This document shows positions 11,670 through 22,893 of a stretch of DNA of 64,000 nucleotides, piece by piece; the first letter of the stretch is position 1; each line of letters begins with the position of its first letter. Source of the DNA: Asterias amurensis (Eukaryota > Echinodermata > Asteroidea > Forcipulatida > Asteriidae); contig NC_092649.1 in the NCBI RefSeq assembly GCF_032118995.1, forward strand, positions 20,521,832-20,585,831. The letters are read 5' to 3'. The notes under the pieces were generated by a model that did not search any database, was not told the DNA's origin, and saw nothing but the letters and a program-made list of their open reading frames with translations. A program made the position numbers and the translations under genes.

Positions 11670-14600
11670 ATGGCCGAGCAGGAGCAGGAGGTTGACCATG
11701 GCCGGTACACAGATTTTGACTATATTCCCCTTAAAGCCGCGAAAGACAGCAAACGAAAAGTTACAAGAAAACGAACTCAACTGGAAATGAAGATTGGAGA
11801 AAATTACCCAGCAGAAGGTCACTGCTCAATAACGTGTTCATCACCAGAAGAAAACTGTTATCGCGTCTTGTCTTTTGGCGGAGCGCGAAGGAAAGAGGAG
11901 AGAACGTGGCAGGACGGAGCAGCAATAACCGAGTTTATCATTTCAGCTGACGATGAGGATGTGTCTATTAGCTCCATAACAACTTGCAGGACAAAAGGTA
12001 AAAAATAACACAATACAGATATGTAGCTGTAGTCCGAAATTAGTATACGAAAACAATTTAGAAAAAGTTTTGTTTAATAATAAAATAATATTCTAGAAGG
12101 CAGTATCTCAAAATAGAAAGAAAGAAAAGTTAACCCAAATGCAATGGATAAAAGTTTCATCATCTTACAACGAAGTTTTATAATTTGGCAAAAAGCTTAA
12201 GTTTGGAAAAAAAAAGAAGCAAGTTAACAACCGGAATAAACAGAAAACCGTTGTTCATTGCTTTGAATGCGTTTTTACACACTGATGAACCAGTGAGTTT
12301 GGGTGATTTCGTCGGGTTATCATCCGACACAACTTTAAAACACGAAAAAACAAAATTACTTTTAATTTGCCGGACGCGAAAGCACACCACAAACCAGATG
12401 CAAATGTTTGCTATTATACTTATGTCAAAAGGTTCACCATGAACCACCAGGTGGTTCCAAGTCCAGAAGCCAGCTATGCGTGAGATTTTTCAAAAAGATC
12501 ACCTACCTCCGTCCGCCCCCCCCCCAAAAAAAAAAAAGAAATTGTCGCCAAACTTGTTTCTTAAAAAAAAAAGTTGCAGAAATTTCATTGTGGACAAAAC
12601 GTGTTCCAAAATGCATCAGAAACCTCTTCAGAATACTTCAAACTCACATGAGGTACACAGGCGATGTTGCTGGTTAATGTGGAAGTGCGATTGTATCATA
12701 TTATTCCCCCCCCCCAAAAAAAAAAAACAAAAAAAAAAATGTCCAACATCCTCCGCTCACTACTTCTGCTAGTGGAGCGCATTCAAAGAATTTGCTCAAC
12801 GAATCGGGACAAACTTGTGCGCAACAAACGTTTTGCGCTCTGCCGTATTTCAACTGAACCTGCCGAGAGAGCAAAAGCGTGCGCAATCTGCCAATTTGCG
12901 CTCTATTTGTACAGCAGCTCCAGTTGATGATTCTGATAAACTGCGTGCAATCTGCAGATTGTGCAAACTTTGTAAATTGCGTTTTTGTATACACACGGGC
13001 GCGATTTGGCAATGCATTGTCGTTTGAGAAAGAAAAAAAAATGACTCGGAACCCGCAAAAAAAGCATGCGTGCTCGAAAATTTGCGAGCATGAAGCTTGA
13101 GCCCACATTTAAAGCCTTACTCTACAATCTGAGGAGTTGTTGTGGTTATATCTCAATTTCTTTCTTATTATAACTCTTCTTTTCGTTTCTTTTTGAGGAG
13201 GGGGGAGGGGCAGGTAAAAAACTAACGAAATTTCACCCTCTTTTTAGGGCAAACAAAAAGGGAATTCCGTTTCCAAACGAAGAAATCACATCCCCATGTA
13301 GTGTTAGGAACAGACATTTCTTTGTTTGCTACACATTTCATTCAATGATCATATTATGTTTATTTCCTAGGAGGAAGTCTTCCACCGCTCCACGGTGCTG
13401 CAATTGTTGATCTCGGCACAAAGCTTATCATGTGGGGCGGTCTCGATCTCAATGAGTACAGGTGTCGAGATGACTTACTCGTCATCACAGAACAACATCA
13501 AAGAAGAGGATCAGCCCTGTTTCAGATAACATATGTAGAAACTCTTTGTCCAAAAACACCGTCCAGACAAGGGCACGACACGCCACATCAAAGCGGCCCA
13601 GTTCCTTCAGGTAAATAACTTACATATGTACCCCCCCCCCCCTGCATTGAGTGTCCTTTTGAAGACCACATCCCTCCCAATAATCAACATTTCTTTTTAG
13701 AAGCGACAAACTCTTTCATATTAATATTTTACAAACCCTCAAAGCCCTTCATCATGCCTTGAGTTCACCCCAAATGTCTGTATTTTTGAAGACTATAAAT
13801 AGACTGTCCCTACTTCCATGTTTTTTCCCTCTCTATGTTTCTTTCGTCAATACGAGGTGGTTCCTTTTTCTGGTATTATTTTAACTTGATTTTGGAATTA
13901 TTATTTAGAGACAAAGTACACAAATTGAAGATTGGTGTGGACAATTCATTTAAACTATGTACAAAATTTATTCAAATATATACAAATCAATATACAAATA
14001 TATACAAATAAAGAAAGTAGCAATCTTCTACCAACAGACTAGCTGGGGAGGGAAAAAATGACATGCTGAGTGAAAACTGATTGATCACAGATCAAAGATC
14101 TGTAAAATTCTGCATAGACATTCCACCTCAATGTCATTATTTCCCTCATGTAGATATACAGAGCTACTTTACTGAATACATAGCTGCTTGGAAGTGGGTT
14201 AGCTGGTTTAGGTAGAAATGGTTTGTAGTACAAAAATAAACACTTTACTGAATACATATAGCTGTTTGGAAGCGGTGGGATAGTTGGTTGAGGTAGAAAT
14301 GGTTTGTAGTACAAAAATAAATACAGTTCTATAAAATGTACAAATGTACAAATTTTTATATAAAGCAATATATACAAATAGAACAGGAACAATGGGAAAG
14401 CAGTTATTTGTACTTTATCAGTGCAAGCATGCATAGAATTTCATTCAAAATCTTGGGAATGAAGCAGATAAAGGTATTGAAAAAGGAAGATCCATTTGAA
14501 AACCACATTCTTTATTTTGTGTAGCACTTTTTGATGTATGTATGTACATGTACAATGAACATGTACTACAAATCGTTCACTGGGCATGTCAAGTTTTTTT

Positions 14601-15485
14601 TAATGATTTGCATTTTTTGGTTTGTTCTTTTTTACAGGAAGAACAGGGCACACATTGACGAGAATTGCAGAAACTGATAAAGCTCTTCTGTTTGGAGGAA
14701 TTAGTATGGGACAGCGAAACAAAGGCTTTGGGTCCAGATTTTGCAACAGCTGCAAGGATGGCAGGTTTTACATTCTGAACACAGAAACTTTCGAGTGGCA
14801 GCACGTTAAGGTGCCTCTGATTACATCAAGGGCATATCACTCCACAACATGCATCAGCAAAGATTCAGAGTATGTCATAGCTTTGATTGGTGGAGTTGTT
14901 TTTGATGGAAACCTACCCAGCCACCGGGAAGCACTGAGTGAAGTTGCTATTCTCACCATGGACAAACAGTTTAATAATTGTACCTTACAAGAATTGTCCC
15001 TAGCCCCCACTGCACCAAATACTCGGGAAGTTTTTCTGTCATCCCATGCCACAGTTGTGCACAACAGTAGCATAATTGTAGTTGGTGGAATACAAACTAC
15101 TACAAAGGAAGTACAAAACAAAGCACCAAAAGCTCTAGCCACAGCCTACCGTATAGACTTGCCTGGTAAACAGTATGAAATTCTCCCTAAAACTACTTCT
15201 GCACCTATTTTGTTTTCAACTTATGGCCATTCTCTCCACAATCTAAAATCAGACAACACAATCTTAGTACTTGGTGGCAGCTCCAGACAAATTTCTTTGC
15301 TCACTGACAGAAGCTTCGAGCCAGAACCCTGTGATTTCATCCCTTGTACAATTATTTCTTCTTTACATCTTAATGACACAACCTGGATTCAATGCGACAA
15401 ATGCAAAAAATGGTACCACACACATTGTATAAACCTAGATAAAGTACCAGATGGGCAGTATTTTTGCTTTAGTTGCAAGAAATAA
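11670..15485 (+). CDS. RAG2L: RAG2-like protein (kelch propeller and PHD finger)
   Basis: Cofactor of the RAG1L transposase; RAG2 proteins stabilise the synaptic complex, and their PHD finger reads histone H3K4 methylation. Three exons join in phase: 11670-11997, 13371-13610, 14638-15485 (471 aa). Six kelch Gly-Gly pairs at residues 70-71, 132-133, 209-210, 274-275, 339-340 and 402-403 predict a six-bladed propeller. Residues 421-469 form a PHD finger with all eight ligands visible: C421, C426, C442, C445, H450, C453, C466, C469. Vertebrate RAG2 is about 527 aa, and amphioxus ProtoRAG RAG2L is reported to lack the PHD, so this matches echinoderm-type RAG2L. The basic N-terminus (KRKVTRKR, 29-36) could be a nuclear signal. 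Splice sites are consensus. A candidate poly(A) signal AATAAA lies at 16101. No frameshift or internal stop. Confidence 0.93.
12440..13100. repeat. Dispersed repeat inserted in RAG2L intron 1
   Basis: Related to 8600-9360 over most of its length (CCAAGTCCAGAAGCCAGCTA, CACATGAGGTACACAGGCG, GTGCGCAATCTGC blocks; C and A homopolymers). The exons are not affected. Confidence 0.7.
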
Positions 15486-16300
15486 TTGACAATTTGATGT
15501 CACAATAACATAGTGCTTATACAAATCACACATATCGGTTGGTCATTCCTTATACAGACCCAACACAGAAATAATTGTTTGTTTAACTATCTCATAAATT
15601 GACTTTATATTGTAAAGCCATCCATGTCAGCAAATGAACCGATTTTTTCATATGATAAAAAAATACAGCAATGCTATGTGTACGTTTTTGTATATAATAA
15701 TTAACAAGGCCATCTACCCTATTCATTATATATAATAATTATGCATACATATCTGTGTTCTCAGTTCAAATATGAGGTATTTTGAACCCATAAAATTTCA
15801 CGCATTGCCCATAAACATTCTAACAGGTCATGATCATTTCCATTGAAATCAGGTCTAAAGAAATTATTCATGGGCATGTGATATCAAAGAACAAACCAGT
15901 TTGAAATAAGTTCTTGCTGTTATGATTATATATTACTTTGAGTCAAAAGATTAACTATACATGTAAGTTTTGAATAACAACAATTTTTGAACTTAACTTG
16001 TTTGCTACTAGCCATGTGTCATGATTGAAAATAATTTATTCTCAAGTATTGTTTTCCAGTATAGGTAAGGAAAAAGTATTGCTGTAATTTCATTAGTTTA
16101 AATAAAATGGACAGTCATTTCTTGAGTAATCATAAAAGACATCTGTTCTCACTTGATGTATCTCAACATATGCACGAAATAACAAACCTGTGAAAATTTG
16201 AACTCAATTGGTTGCCAAGTTAAGTTGCGAGATAATAATGGATATTTTAGTGAGAAACACCTTTCGCAAAGTAAAAGGAAAACCTTGCGATTCCGAACAT
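15486..16300. other. Convergent 3' intergenic region of RAG2L and RAG1L
   Basis: 815 bp, AT-rich. AATAAA at 16101-16106 suits RAG2L, and its reverse complement at 16035-16040 suits RAG1L, so the two transcripts may overlap at their 3' ends. A truncated TTAA-family-1 MITE lies at 16144-16245. Confidence 0.6.
16144..16245. repeat. Truncated family-1 MITE inside the RAG transposon
   Basis: Matches the inner block of family 1 (CACTTGATGTATCTCAACAT, AACAAACCTGTGAAAATTTG, GCGAGATAATAATGG) but lacks both termini. Confidence 0.65.
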
Positions 16301-19300
16301 TTATCTTTGACAACTCCTTGCGTTATGCCCAAGCTCATTGCAGTTGGAGCATTGATACTTTCTGGTCTTAACATGGCTAATTCGACGTAGTTTTGGGCTT
16401 GTGTATAACCAGTGGTACCAGATGATGTCTTTAAGTGATTGGGACTCGTCTGTTTTCCGAGAGAAATGTCCTCGGAGCTCCCTAAATAATTTATTAGCAG
16501 CCTCGTTGCCTTCGCCACTGATGGTGCCAACAGCTCCTGGCCCTTCCGGATCTTGGATTATCTCCTGTACATGCTCGATGATCTTATGAAGATAGTTAGG
16601 CCAGCCAACATAGGTAAAGTTGACCAGCAAAAGGCGGCCCATCTTAACAGCTTTGTCCTTGTAGAGGCATACATCTTCCGGGTTCGGATGGGTTGAGCGA
16701 TAAACTTTTCGAAGAAAGACAAAAATGTTCAAAATTTCCTTTAACTTCTGCTTCCTATCCTCATCAGGAATCAAAGAAAGGAAATTGTCAACCTTGGTCT
16801 GATTGAACAAGTCACGAGCAAAGTTGCCTGGCATCATAAGTTTGGGTACCAAACCAATCGTCGCCGTTAAGTTGTCGTTGAACCGCTTCTCGGCATCGTC
16901 AAACATGGGTTTGAGATCTCTGGTGATGTCCCAGCTTTGGCAGCGGGCAATTTCGCATATAATAACTTTCTTGAAGAAATTGCCCAAGTTGATGTCAGCA
17001 TGGGTTGCATCAAGGAGCTTCTGTTTGGGGTCAGATCTAAGTACTGGATAAGACTTTACACCCCTGGCAACTTCCGACAGTTCAGCAGCAGAAACATTAT
17101 CGGGGTTGACCTGGAGGTATTGGGCAGTGGCTTTGGTTTCCTCATAGCTGCGTGAAATGCAGAAGCTGCCCAACTCGCTCTTCGCCATCTCCTTCGTTGC
17201 TTGGCACAGAGTGCAAACATACCTCGACCCACTCCCCTGCAAACCGCCGTCTGCTCGATCCAACTTCTCATCTATCATGCTGTTGAAGAACTTCAGTGAA
17301 TGTCTCCTCCATACAGAATCAACATTCACTGAAAGCTCTCTTCCTCGGAGCACCTCCCGATCATGCTCCATACCTTTGAGCAGAACAACAGCCGACGATC
17401 TATTGTTCTCATCCCCTATTGCCTCAATGAGGGGCCGAGTTATGAAGGTGGAATCAGGTGCATCGGGCTCATACACCGTAACTCTCTCCCCATCCTTCTC
17501 CACCTCGCACTTGATTATTGCAAAGGCTGCCCGGAAGGCCTTGTCTGGCAAGAGACGATCCCTTGCCGCCTTAATGATGGAAACATCTCCCATCCCATCT
17601 GCACCGTCCTTCACAGTTGTGATGACAAGGTGATCTCCTTCGGGGTCCAGTCCTACCTTGCTCATGCCCTCAGCAATTTCTGGATCCAACTCCTCCAGCA
17701 TCTTAGCAAGAGCATGAGAGTACGGCCAAGACATAGCTTTCATGTTCGGGAAAGGGGTTTCTAAACCAGGGAAGTCATCCTCATTAAGGTTAACTGGGTC
17801 AAAGGAAAGCTCACCAAACTCAACATGCTGCGCTTGTCCAACCTTAACCGGGGTATGGTGGATGACGTCCTCTCCTCCCTGCAACCTAAACCTGACACTG
17901 CCTGGCATAAAGGTTTTCTCAAGTTCAGTGAGGACGTGCGGGGGTTTGAGGATGTTAACTCCTTTGGACTTCAGCCTTTGATACTGGGCCTGGTAGTGTG
18001 CCTTTGATGTCTTTGTAGTGACCCTCATCGCAAGACAGTCTTCTGCAGACAGGTGTATGGTTTCCTGCTTCCAGGATGTTAAAACCTTATGGAAAAAAGA
18101 ATAACAAAAATATACAATATAAGTTTGTTGTTATGATACAGTAGTCTAATAAATGACACATTAGATAACAGACTCAAATTCTTTAATGTACATGTAAGGC
18201 ACTCTTTTGTTTGGTAAGGCATACTTATGTTTAGCTTATCTCATAAATGAAATGAATCATTCCGAATTGAACATTAAAAAGAGCGAGAGCAAGATAATGT
18301 GAAGATCAATCTATTTGTGCTTCACATTTCAAATAAAATAAAGAACACATTTTTTGTTTACATCAGGACCAATGATTTGCTTCGATCGCAGAAACATGTA
18401 TAATTTGCAGAACTTTCCCTTTCGAAACTAAAAAGAGGATTTAAGTTTGTTGTAAAAAACATATGTGTACAGTGTGAAAAAGAAATTTCAAATTTTTTTT
18501 TTTTTCGTGTTAAGCCAAAAATGAAATGAAAACAAAAACTATTACATGTCATTTTAAAAGAAGGTTGGTAGGTGGATAGCTTGTTTTTTTATGTAAATAG
18601 TTTTAGTGTGTTCTGGTTTCTCACTTCAATTTTGTTAAATTCTTGTTGAATTGGTGATACTTAACATAATTTGTTCTCAGTAAAATTATTTTTTATTAAT
18701 ATCCTCCCCCCAGAAAAAAAATTATTATTTGTTTTCATTACTTTTATTGGATATAAAAACAACCTTTTCTCTATTTATTGTGTCTGAAACTAAAATCCAT
18801 GGTTTTTTGTTAACGGAATTTGCACTTTTCGGCAACCAAAAGTGATTGACCCTAATACAATGAAAAATAAGCAACATATTAAGAAAGGGGGAAAAAAATA
18901 CCTCGTTATATCTTGAGTCACCAGATCCGTGAAGGTTTTCAGTGAGCAGGAAGTAAAGAAGATCCAGCTGGTTCTCTTTCTGCCTACTACAGAAGTCACT
19001 AATGAAGGTCGATGCCTCTTGCGTCCGCTTACGTGCATAATCGCGCCTCACATCCTTCAAACTGGCTTTCACACTCCATACTCGTTTCTTTCCTTGAGTT
19101 GCGGGTGCAGGGTCTGGAGCTGTTTCTTTGAAAATTGCCCTTGTAGCAGTAGAAAGGCTTGGTTGAGGAGGAGGCATTGATGAGCTGCCTGCTTGCAGCT
19201 CTGGGGGTGCACTGGTTGATGAGGACAGGCCTGCCTGCAGCTCTGGGGGTGCACTGGTTGATGAGGACGGGCCTGCCTGCAGCTCTGGGGGTGCACTGGT

Positions 19301-20214
19301 TGATGAGGACGGGCCTGCCTGCAGCTCTGGTGGTGCTGCACTGGTTGGCAGGGACGGGCCAGCTGCTGCAAACTTGGGCTGAAGTAGTGACTTATGTGTT
19401 GCATGAATTCTACACACCGAACAAGAAGAAGTATGGGATTGGAACTTCCTGATCTGTGGAAGATATCCTCCATACGGCTTGCCATGCTGCATGGAAGTAT
19501 GTGTTCGCTTCACCTGTAGTCTGTATAAAAAAAACCATAAAATTATGAAAGAAATTATTAACACTGATTTAAAACTGAAGGAAAAAACGAAAAAACTAGA
19601 CATCATATGTTTGTGAAAACTATGGTGAAATATATTTGAGTATAGATTATAGCATTTTTAACTTTCCATAAAACACAAAAACAATTGTGTGTTGACGTCA
19701 CCATGAAGTCATTTCAAAATTCACAAAAAATTGCCAATATCTAACAACCTACCAAGCTTCATTATGATCACACGTACTTTGGAGGTATTGACTATAAAAA
19801 GTGCACATGTGATTTCATGTCGTGTGACCCTAGATGACGTCATTGATCTGAAACTTTACACATATGATTGCTGCCTGACGATCAAGTAAAATAGTAATAA
19901 TAAAAATAATAAAGTCTTGGTGAAAACAAAGGTGGTTTCGGCCAACATGTAGAAACCCCCAATTAAGCTTGCAAAATTTTAAGCGACTCAGCTAAGTTTG
20001 TATAGAAATCTTAACTCAAAAATAATTACCTGCATTTATTGCACAAAAATGATGGATGAATGTCCACCTGGTCTTCATCTACATCCAGATTGTACACTGC
20101 AAGAAGCTCCGTCTTGTGCTTTGCTAACTTGGACCTGTTCTTCGCAGATGGGGTGATCTGACCACAGATCCTACATATCAATGCAAGGGCATTGATGTGT
20201 TCCTCCATCGTCAA
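16301..20214 (-). CDS. RAG1L: RAG1-like transposase/recombinase
   Basis: DDE-family recombinase that binds and cuts the CACAGCG ends. Three exons join in phase: 20214-20030, 19520-18902, 18085-16301 (862 aa). The N-terminal zinc region has C14/C17, H53, C58/C61 and C95/C98. Residues 121-178 are four 14-residue Pro/Ser repeats (APPELQAG) where vertebrate RAG1 has its RING/zinc-finger dimerisation region. The nonamer-binding-like segment starts about residue 206. Core: catalytic D431 (DGMGDVS), D632 (THAD) and E796 (GEGNE), zinc ligands C559/C562 (CTLC) and H768/H773, and the YHWLYTS motif near 825. The tail ends in a CCGHC zinc knuckle (C847, C850, G854-H855, C860), typical of invertebrate RAG1L and absent from vertebrate RAG1. 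No stop or frameshift. Start Met could also be Met3. Confidence 0.95.
19187..19335 (-). repeat. 42-bp coding minisatellite in RAG1L exon 2
   Basis: About 3.5 near-identical 42-bp units (GCAGCTCTGGGGGTGCACTG on the plus strand), encoding 14-residue Ser/Thr/Pro-rich repeats. The frame is preserved because 42 is a multiple of three. Confidence 0.9.
19690..19890. repeat. 200-bp module in RAG1L intron 1, repeated at 21000-21210
   Basis: Shares GCCAATATCTAACAACCTAC, AAAAGTGCAC and ATGACGTCATTGATCTGAAA with 21000-21210. Probably fragments of one dispersed repeat. Confidence 0.7.
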
Positions 20215-21739
20215 CCTGCAACATTAATTCAAGGCAATGATGTTGTTACAGTTTATGTGCATAAAAGTAGCTGGCCGTTAAAGTTAAACCCTAATCTTAC
20301 AGCAGAGCTTTAGTGCAGAGCTAGAGAACAGTTTCTGAAATAATGAAAATAAACCATTTTGATTCAAAGTCTAGAGCAAAGCCTAGTTTTGTTATTGAAA
20401 CCAAAGATGAACCCGACATCGTGTTATCACAACTACATGAGTGTACATTTGATTAAAAAATTACTCCCGTTTGATAACAAAATAACAATCACAAAGAATG
20501 AAATTTCTCCACCACAATTCTCCCCCACAAATTTGACAAATAAGTGTGTTCCCAAGTTTGATTAAAACAATATTTTAATGGACATTGTTATATTATAGCA
20601 AGTGAGTAAGAAATTTCTCCCCACAATTAGGGGGGAAAAAATCCACAAATTTGATAAATAAGTGTGTCCCCATAATTCAATAAAAATATATATATTCTTA
20701 TTTGTTATATATATAAAATATAAATTACTCCCGTTTGATAAAAAAATAACAATCACAAGAGACTGAAATTTCTCCCCCATCATAAAACAAAAAATAAACT
20801 AGACATGATTGCATTTGTGCACAAATGCAGAGCTGTTTCGTTAATAACAATTTAAATTTTGTCAACTGAATTTGAAATTTATTCTTTTTTTAAAGAAGTT
20901 ATGACTAATCCAGGCTATTAAAAAAAACAAATTGGATTATACCATGTTCTGATAGCAATTTATTCGTTAAAGGTGCAAAAATTGAAAAAATCATAAAATA
21001 TCATGTGATGACGTCACTATGACGTCATTTCACAATTCACGAGAGCTTGCCAATATCTAACAACCTACCAAGTTTCAACATAATCGCATAATTACTTAGA
21101 GAGTTATATTAGTTCAAAAAGTGCACCTTTAAGGCCGCGTCACGTGACCCCCAATGACGTCATTGATCTGAAATTTCACACATATGATGGCTGCCTGACA
21201 GTTAACGTGTGTGTAAAATTTGAAGTGATTACAAAAAACTTCACCACACACATCTTCAAAAAGTCCATTTTGATGAGTTTTCAACCTGCCGCTAGAGGGC
21301 GCCGTTGTATTTTGTGACGTCATTGGTATTTTTTTTGAACTGCCCACCCTTGCCACGCACTAACATCGTTAAAAGCAACTTCATATCTTTTTCCAATTTT
21401 GAATTAGAGGGCCACTTCCGGTTTCGACCGGAAGTAGAGGTCATGTGAGGTCACGCACACGAAACAAAATGAAGACCTTATTTATCCCTCCCCAATCCCG
21501 CAAACAGAAACCTACGGTCTCTTGTGGCTGATTTGTTATAAATTTTCAAACACTTAAAATACAACACCTTTAAGATGACGTCACGTGACTTCTGATTATG
21601 TCATAATGACATCCTTGTTTCGCAATGATCATTGCACCAATACCTTTCATCCCTGAAAATTTCATTGCAATTGCTCTTTGGGAACATTGCAAATCAGCAC
21701 TTATATGAAATTTTTCTGAAGACGACAAATAAAAAAAAA

Positions 21740-21774
<35 letters not shown>

Positions 21775-22741
21775 CTTTAACAAAAACAAGAGCTGTTTCG
21801 CTGCGCTTCGCTACGAAACAGCTAAAAAATGCACAAATTTACAACAATCACAAGTGAATTATATATTATATATGTATATACACAAATTTTATCAACGTCC
21901 CAAAGTTTGATTAATAAAACCTAAACTAACCAATCACACAGTAGTACAGGACCAGGAGAGTTAAGAAAATTCTCCCATCATCATTTGTAAAAAAAAAAAC
22001 CAAGAGAGAGATTAGAGAACAATATTGAGAAATGTACCCAACATTTGCTTTAAAAAAAATTACAGGAGATCAACCAGAAACTTCTCCTAACCCGACGTTT
22101 GATAAAGAAAACATTGCATATTAAACTCTTTACGCCCCCCCCCCCCCCAAACTGTGTATTATAAACAAACTCTTCATTCCCCCGAAGGTCAACAACCCGC
22201 CCGCGGTCAACTCGTGCACGGAATCGCATCACGTATGCGCATCACGCATGCACCTTGCGCACCTCACGTACGCACTTCAAAAAACCCAGTCCCGTCCCAT
22301 GAATAAAATTGACGATAGCTTGTACTTTGACCCCATGCATGGAAACACGTTGCAAACGAATCTTGAATGTATCATGAACACTTTGAGACACTGACGAACT
22401 TTCTCACTAAAAATGCAATGAAAATATGACTTACCAAACTCCAAAATTCAGGTACGTATCTGCAAGTTGTTGATGTTCAGGTTGACGTCAACAATATTCA
22501 GTAAAAAATAGAAAAAAACTGCCAATTCGTACGATTTTGGGATCGTTCTTAAGAGCGTAGGCTACTCTGTCGAAACGATGCATCGGAAGAGGTCGAGACG
22601 CTAACCACGGCGCATGCGCAGCAATTTCATTCATAAAAACTGCCATAAAAGGAGCGTATCCGTGACGTCATAATCAAGCGCTTGGTGAGGCCCTCTCGTG
22701 GCCGCACCGTTACCAAGCCGTGTGGGGGATATTTCGCTGTG
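20215..22741. other. RAG1L upstream and right subterminal region, no gene
   Basis: AT-rich repeats with GATAAATAAGTGTGTCCC-like phrases (20520-20780), a dispersed repeat about 20820-21830 bounded by AGAGCTGTTTCG words (including the hairpin AGCTGTTTCG...CGAAACAGCT at 21790-21823), a short (AAT)n at 21740-21767, a C run at 22136, and TGACGTCA at 22663-22670. No coding region is supportable. Confidence 0.6.
22723..22741 (-). repeat. RAG transposon right terminal inverted repeat
   Basis: Read inward on the minus strand: CACAGCGAAATATCCCCCA. Followed outward by the CTAGG duplication. Confidence 0.88.
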
Positions 22742-22746
22742 CTAGG
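22742..22746. repeat. 5-bp target-site duplication, right (RAG transposon)
   Basis: CTAGG, matching 9868-9872. Confidence 0.9.
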
Positions 22747-22882
22747 GGGGCGACATCGTTTGGGGGCGACATTGCCAGGGGGCGACTTTGTTTCAACCTG
22801 GGGCGAGCTGGGTAGGGGGCGACTTTGCAGGGGGCGACTTTGTTGGTGGCGAGCTTGTCAGGTGGCGAGATGACCAACATTC

Positions 22883-22891
22883 GTCTGATAC
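22883..22891. repeat. 9-bp target-site duplication, right (foldback)
   Basis: GTCTGATAC, matching 9368-9376. Confidence 0.9.
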
Positions 22892-22893
22892 AT

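Larger units (their letters stand above)
9873..22741. mobile_element. RAG transposon (ProtoRAG-type), apparently complete
   Basis: 12,869-bp DNA transposon carrying RAG2L (plus) and RAG1L (minus) tail to tail, the order known for ProtoRAG. The terminal inverted repeat reads CACAGCGAAAAATCACCCA on the left and CACAGCGAAATATCCCCCA on the right (17 of 19 identical), flanked by the perfect 5-bp duplication CTAGG. CAC is the invariant start of RAG recombination signals and of Transib/ProtoRAG ends. Both genes are open and spliceable, so the element could be autonomous. It has itself been invaded by other repeats (12440-13100, 16144-16245, 20820-21830), implying that it is not brand new. Confidence 0.93.
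9377..22882. mobile_element. Foldback element interrupted by a RAG transposon
   Basis: Outer ends are GGGGGCTGGTCATCTCGCC (9377) and, inverted, TTGGTCATCTCGCCACC (22882), the same family as 6156-7288. Left arm 9377-9575 is tandem 16-bp units (C-rich strand). The core 9576-9805 includes telomere-like repeats. The right arm (G-rich strand) is split: 9806-9872 and 22747-22882. With the insertion removed the element is about 632 bp with arms of about 199 and 203 bp, and the 16-bp register continues across the join apart from one extra G. Confidence 0.88.

Noticed and set aside
17157..17764. Long plus-strand frames across 17157-17764
   Set aside because: They are antisense shadows of RAG1L exon 3, which has strong family motifs on the minus strand.
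9368..22891. Taking the 9-bp GTCTGATAC repeat as the RAG transposon's own target duplication
   Set aside because: The ends next to it belong to the foldback family also seen at 6156-7288, and a separate inner 5-bp duplication with CAC-type ends fits RAG transposition much better.
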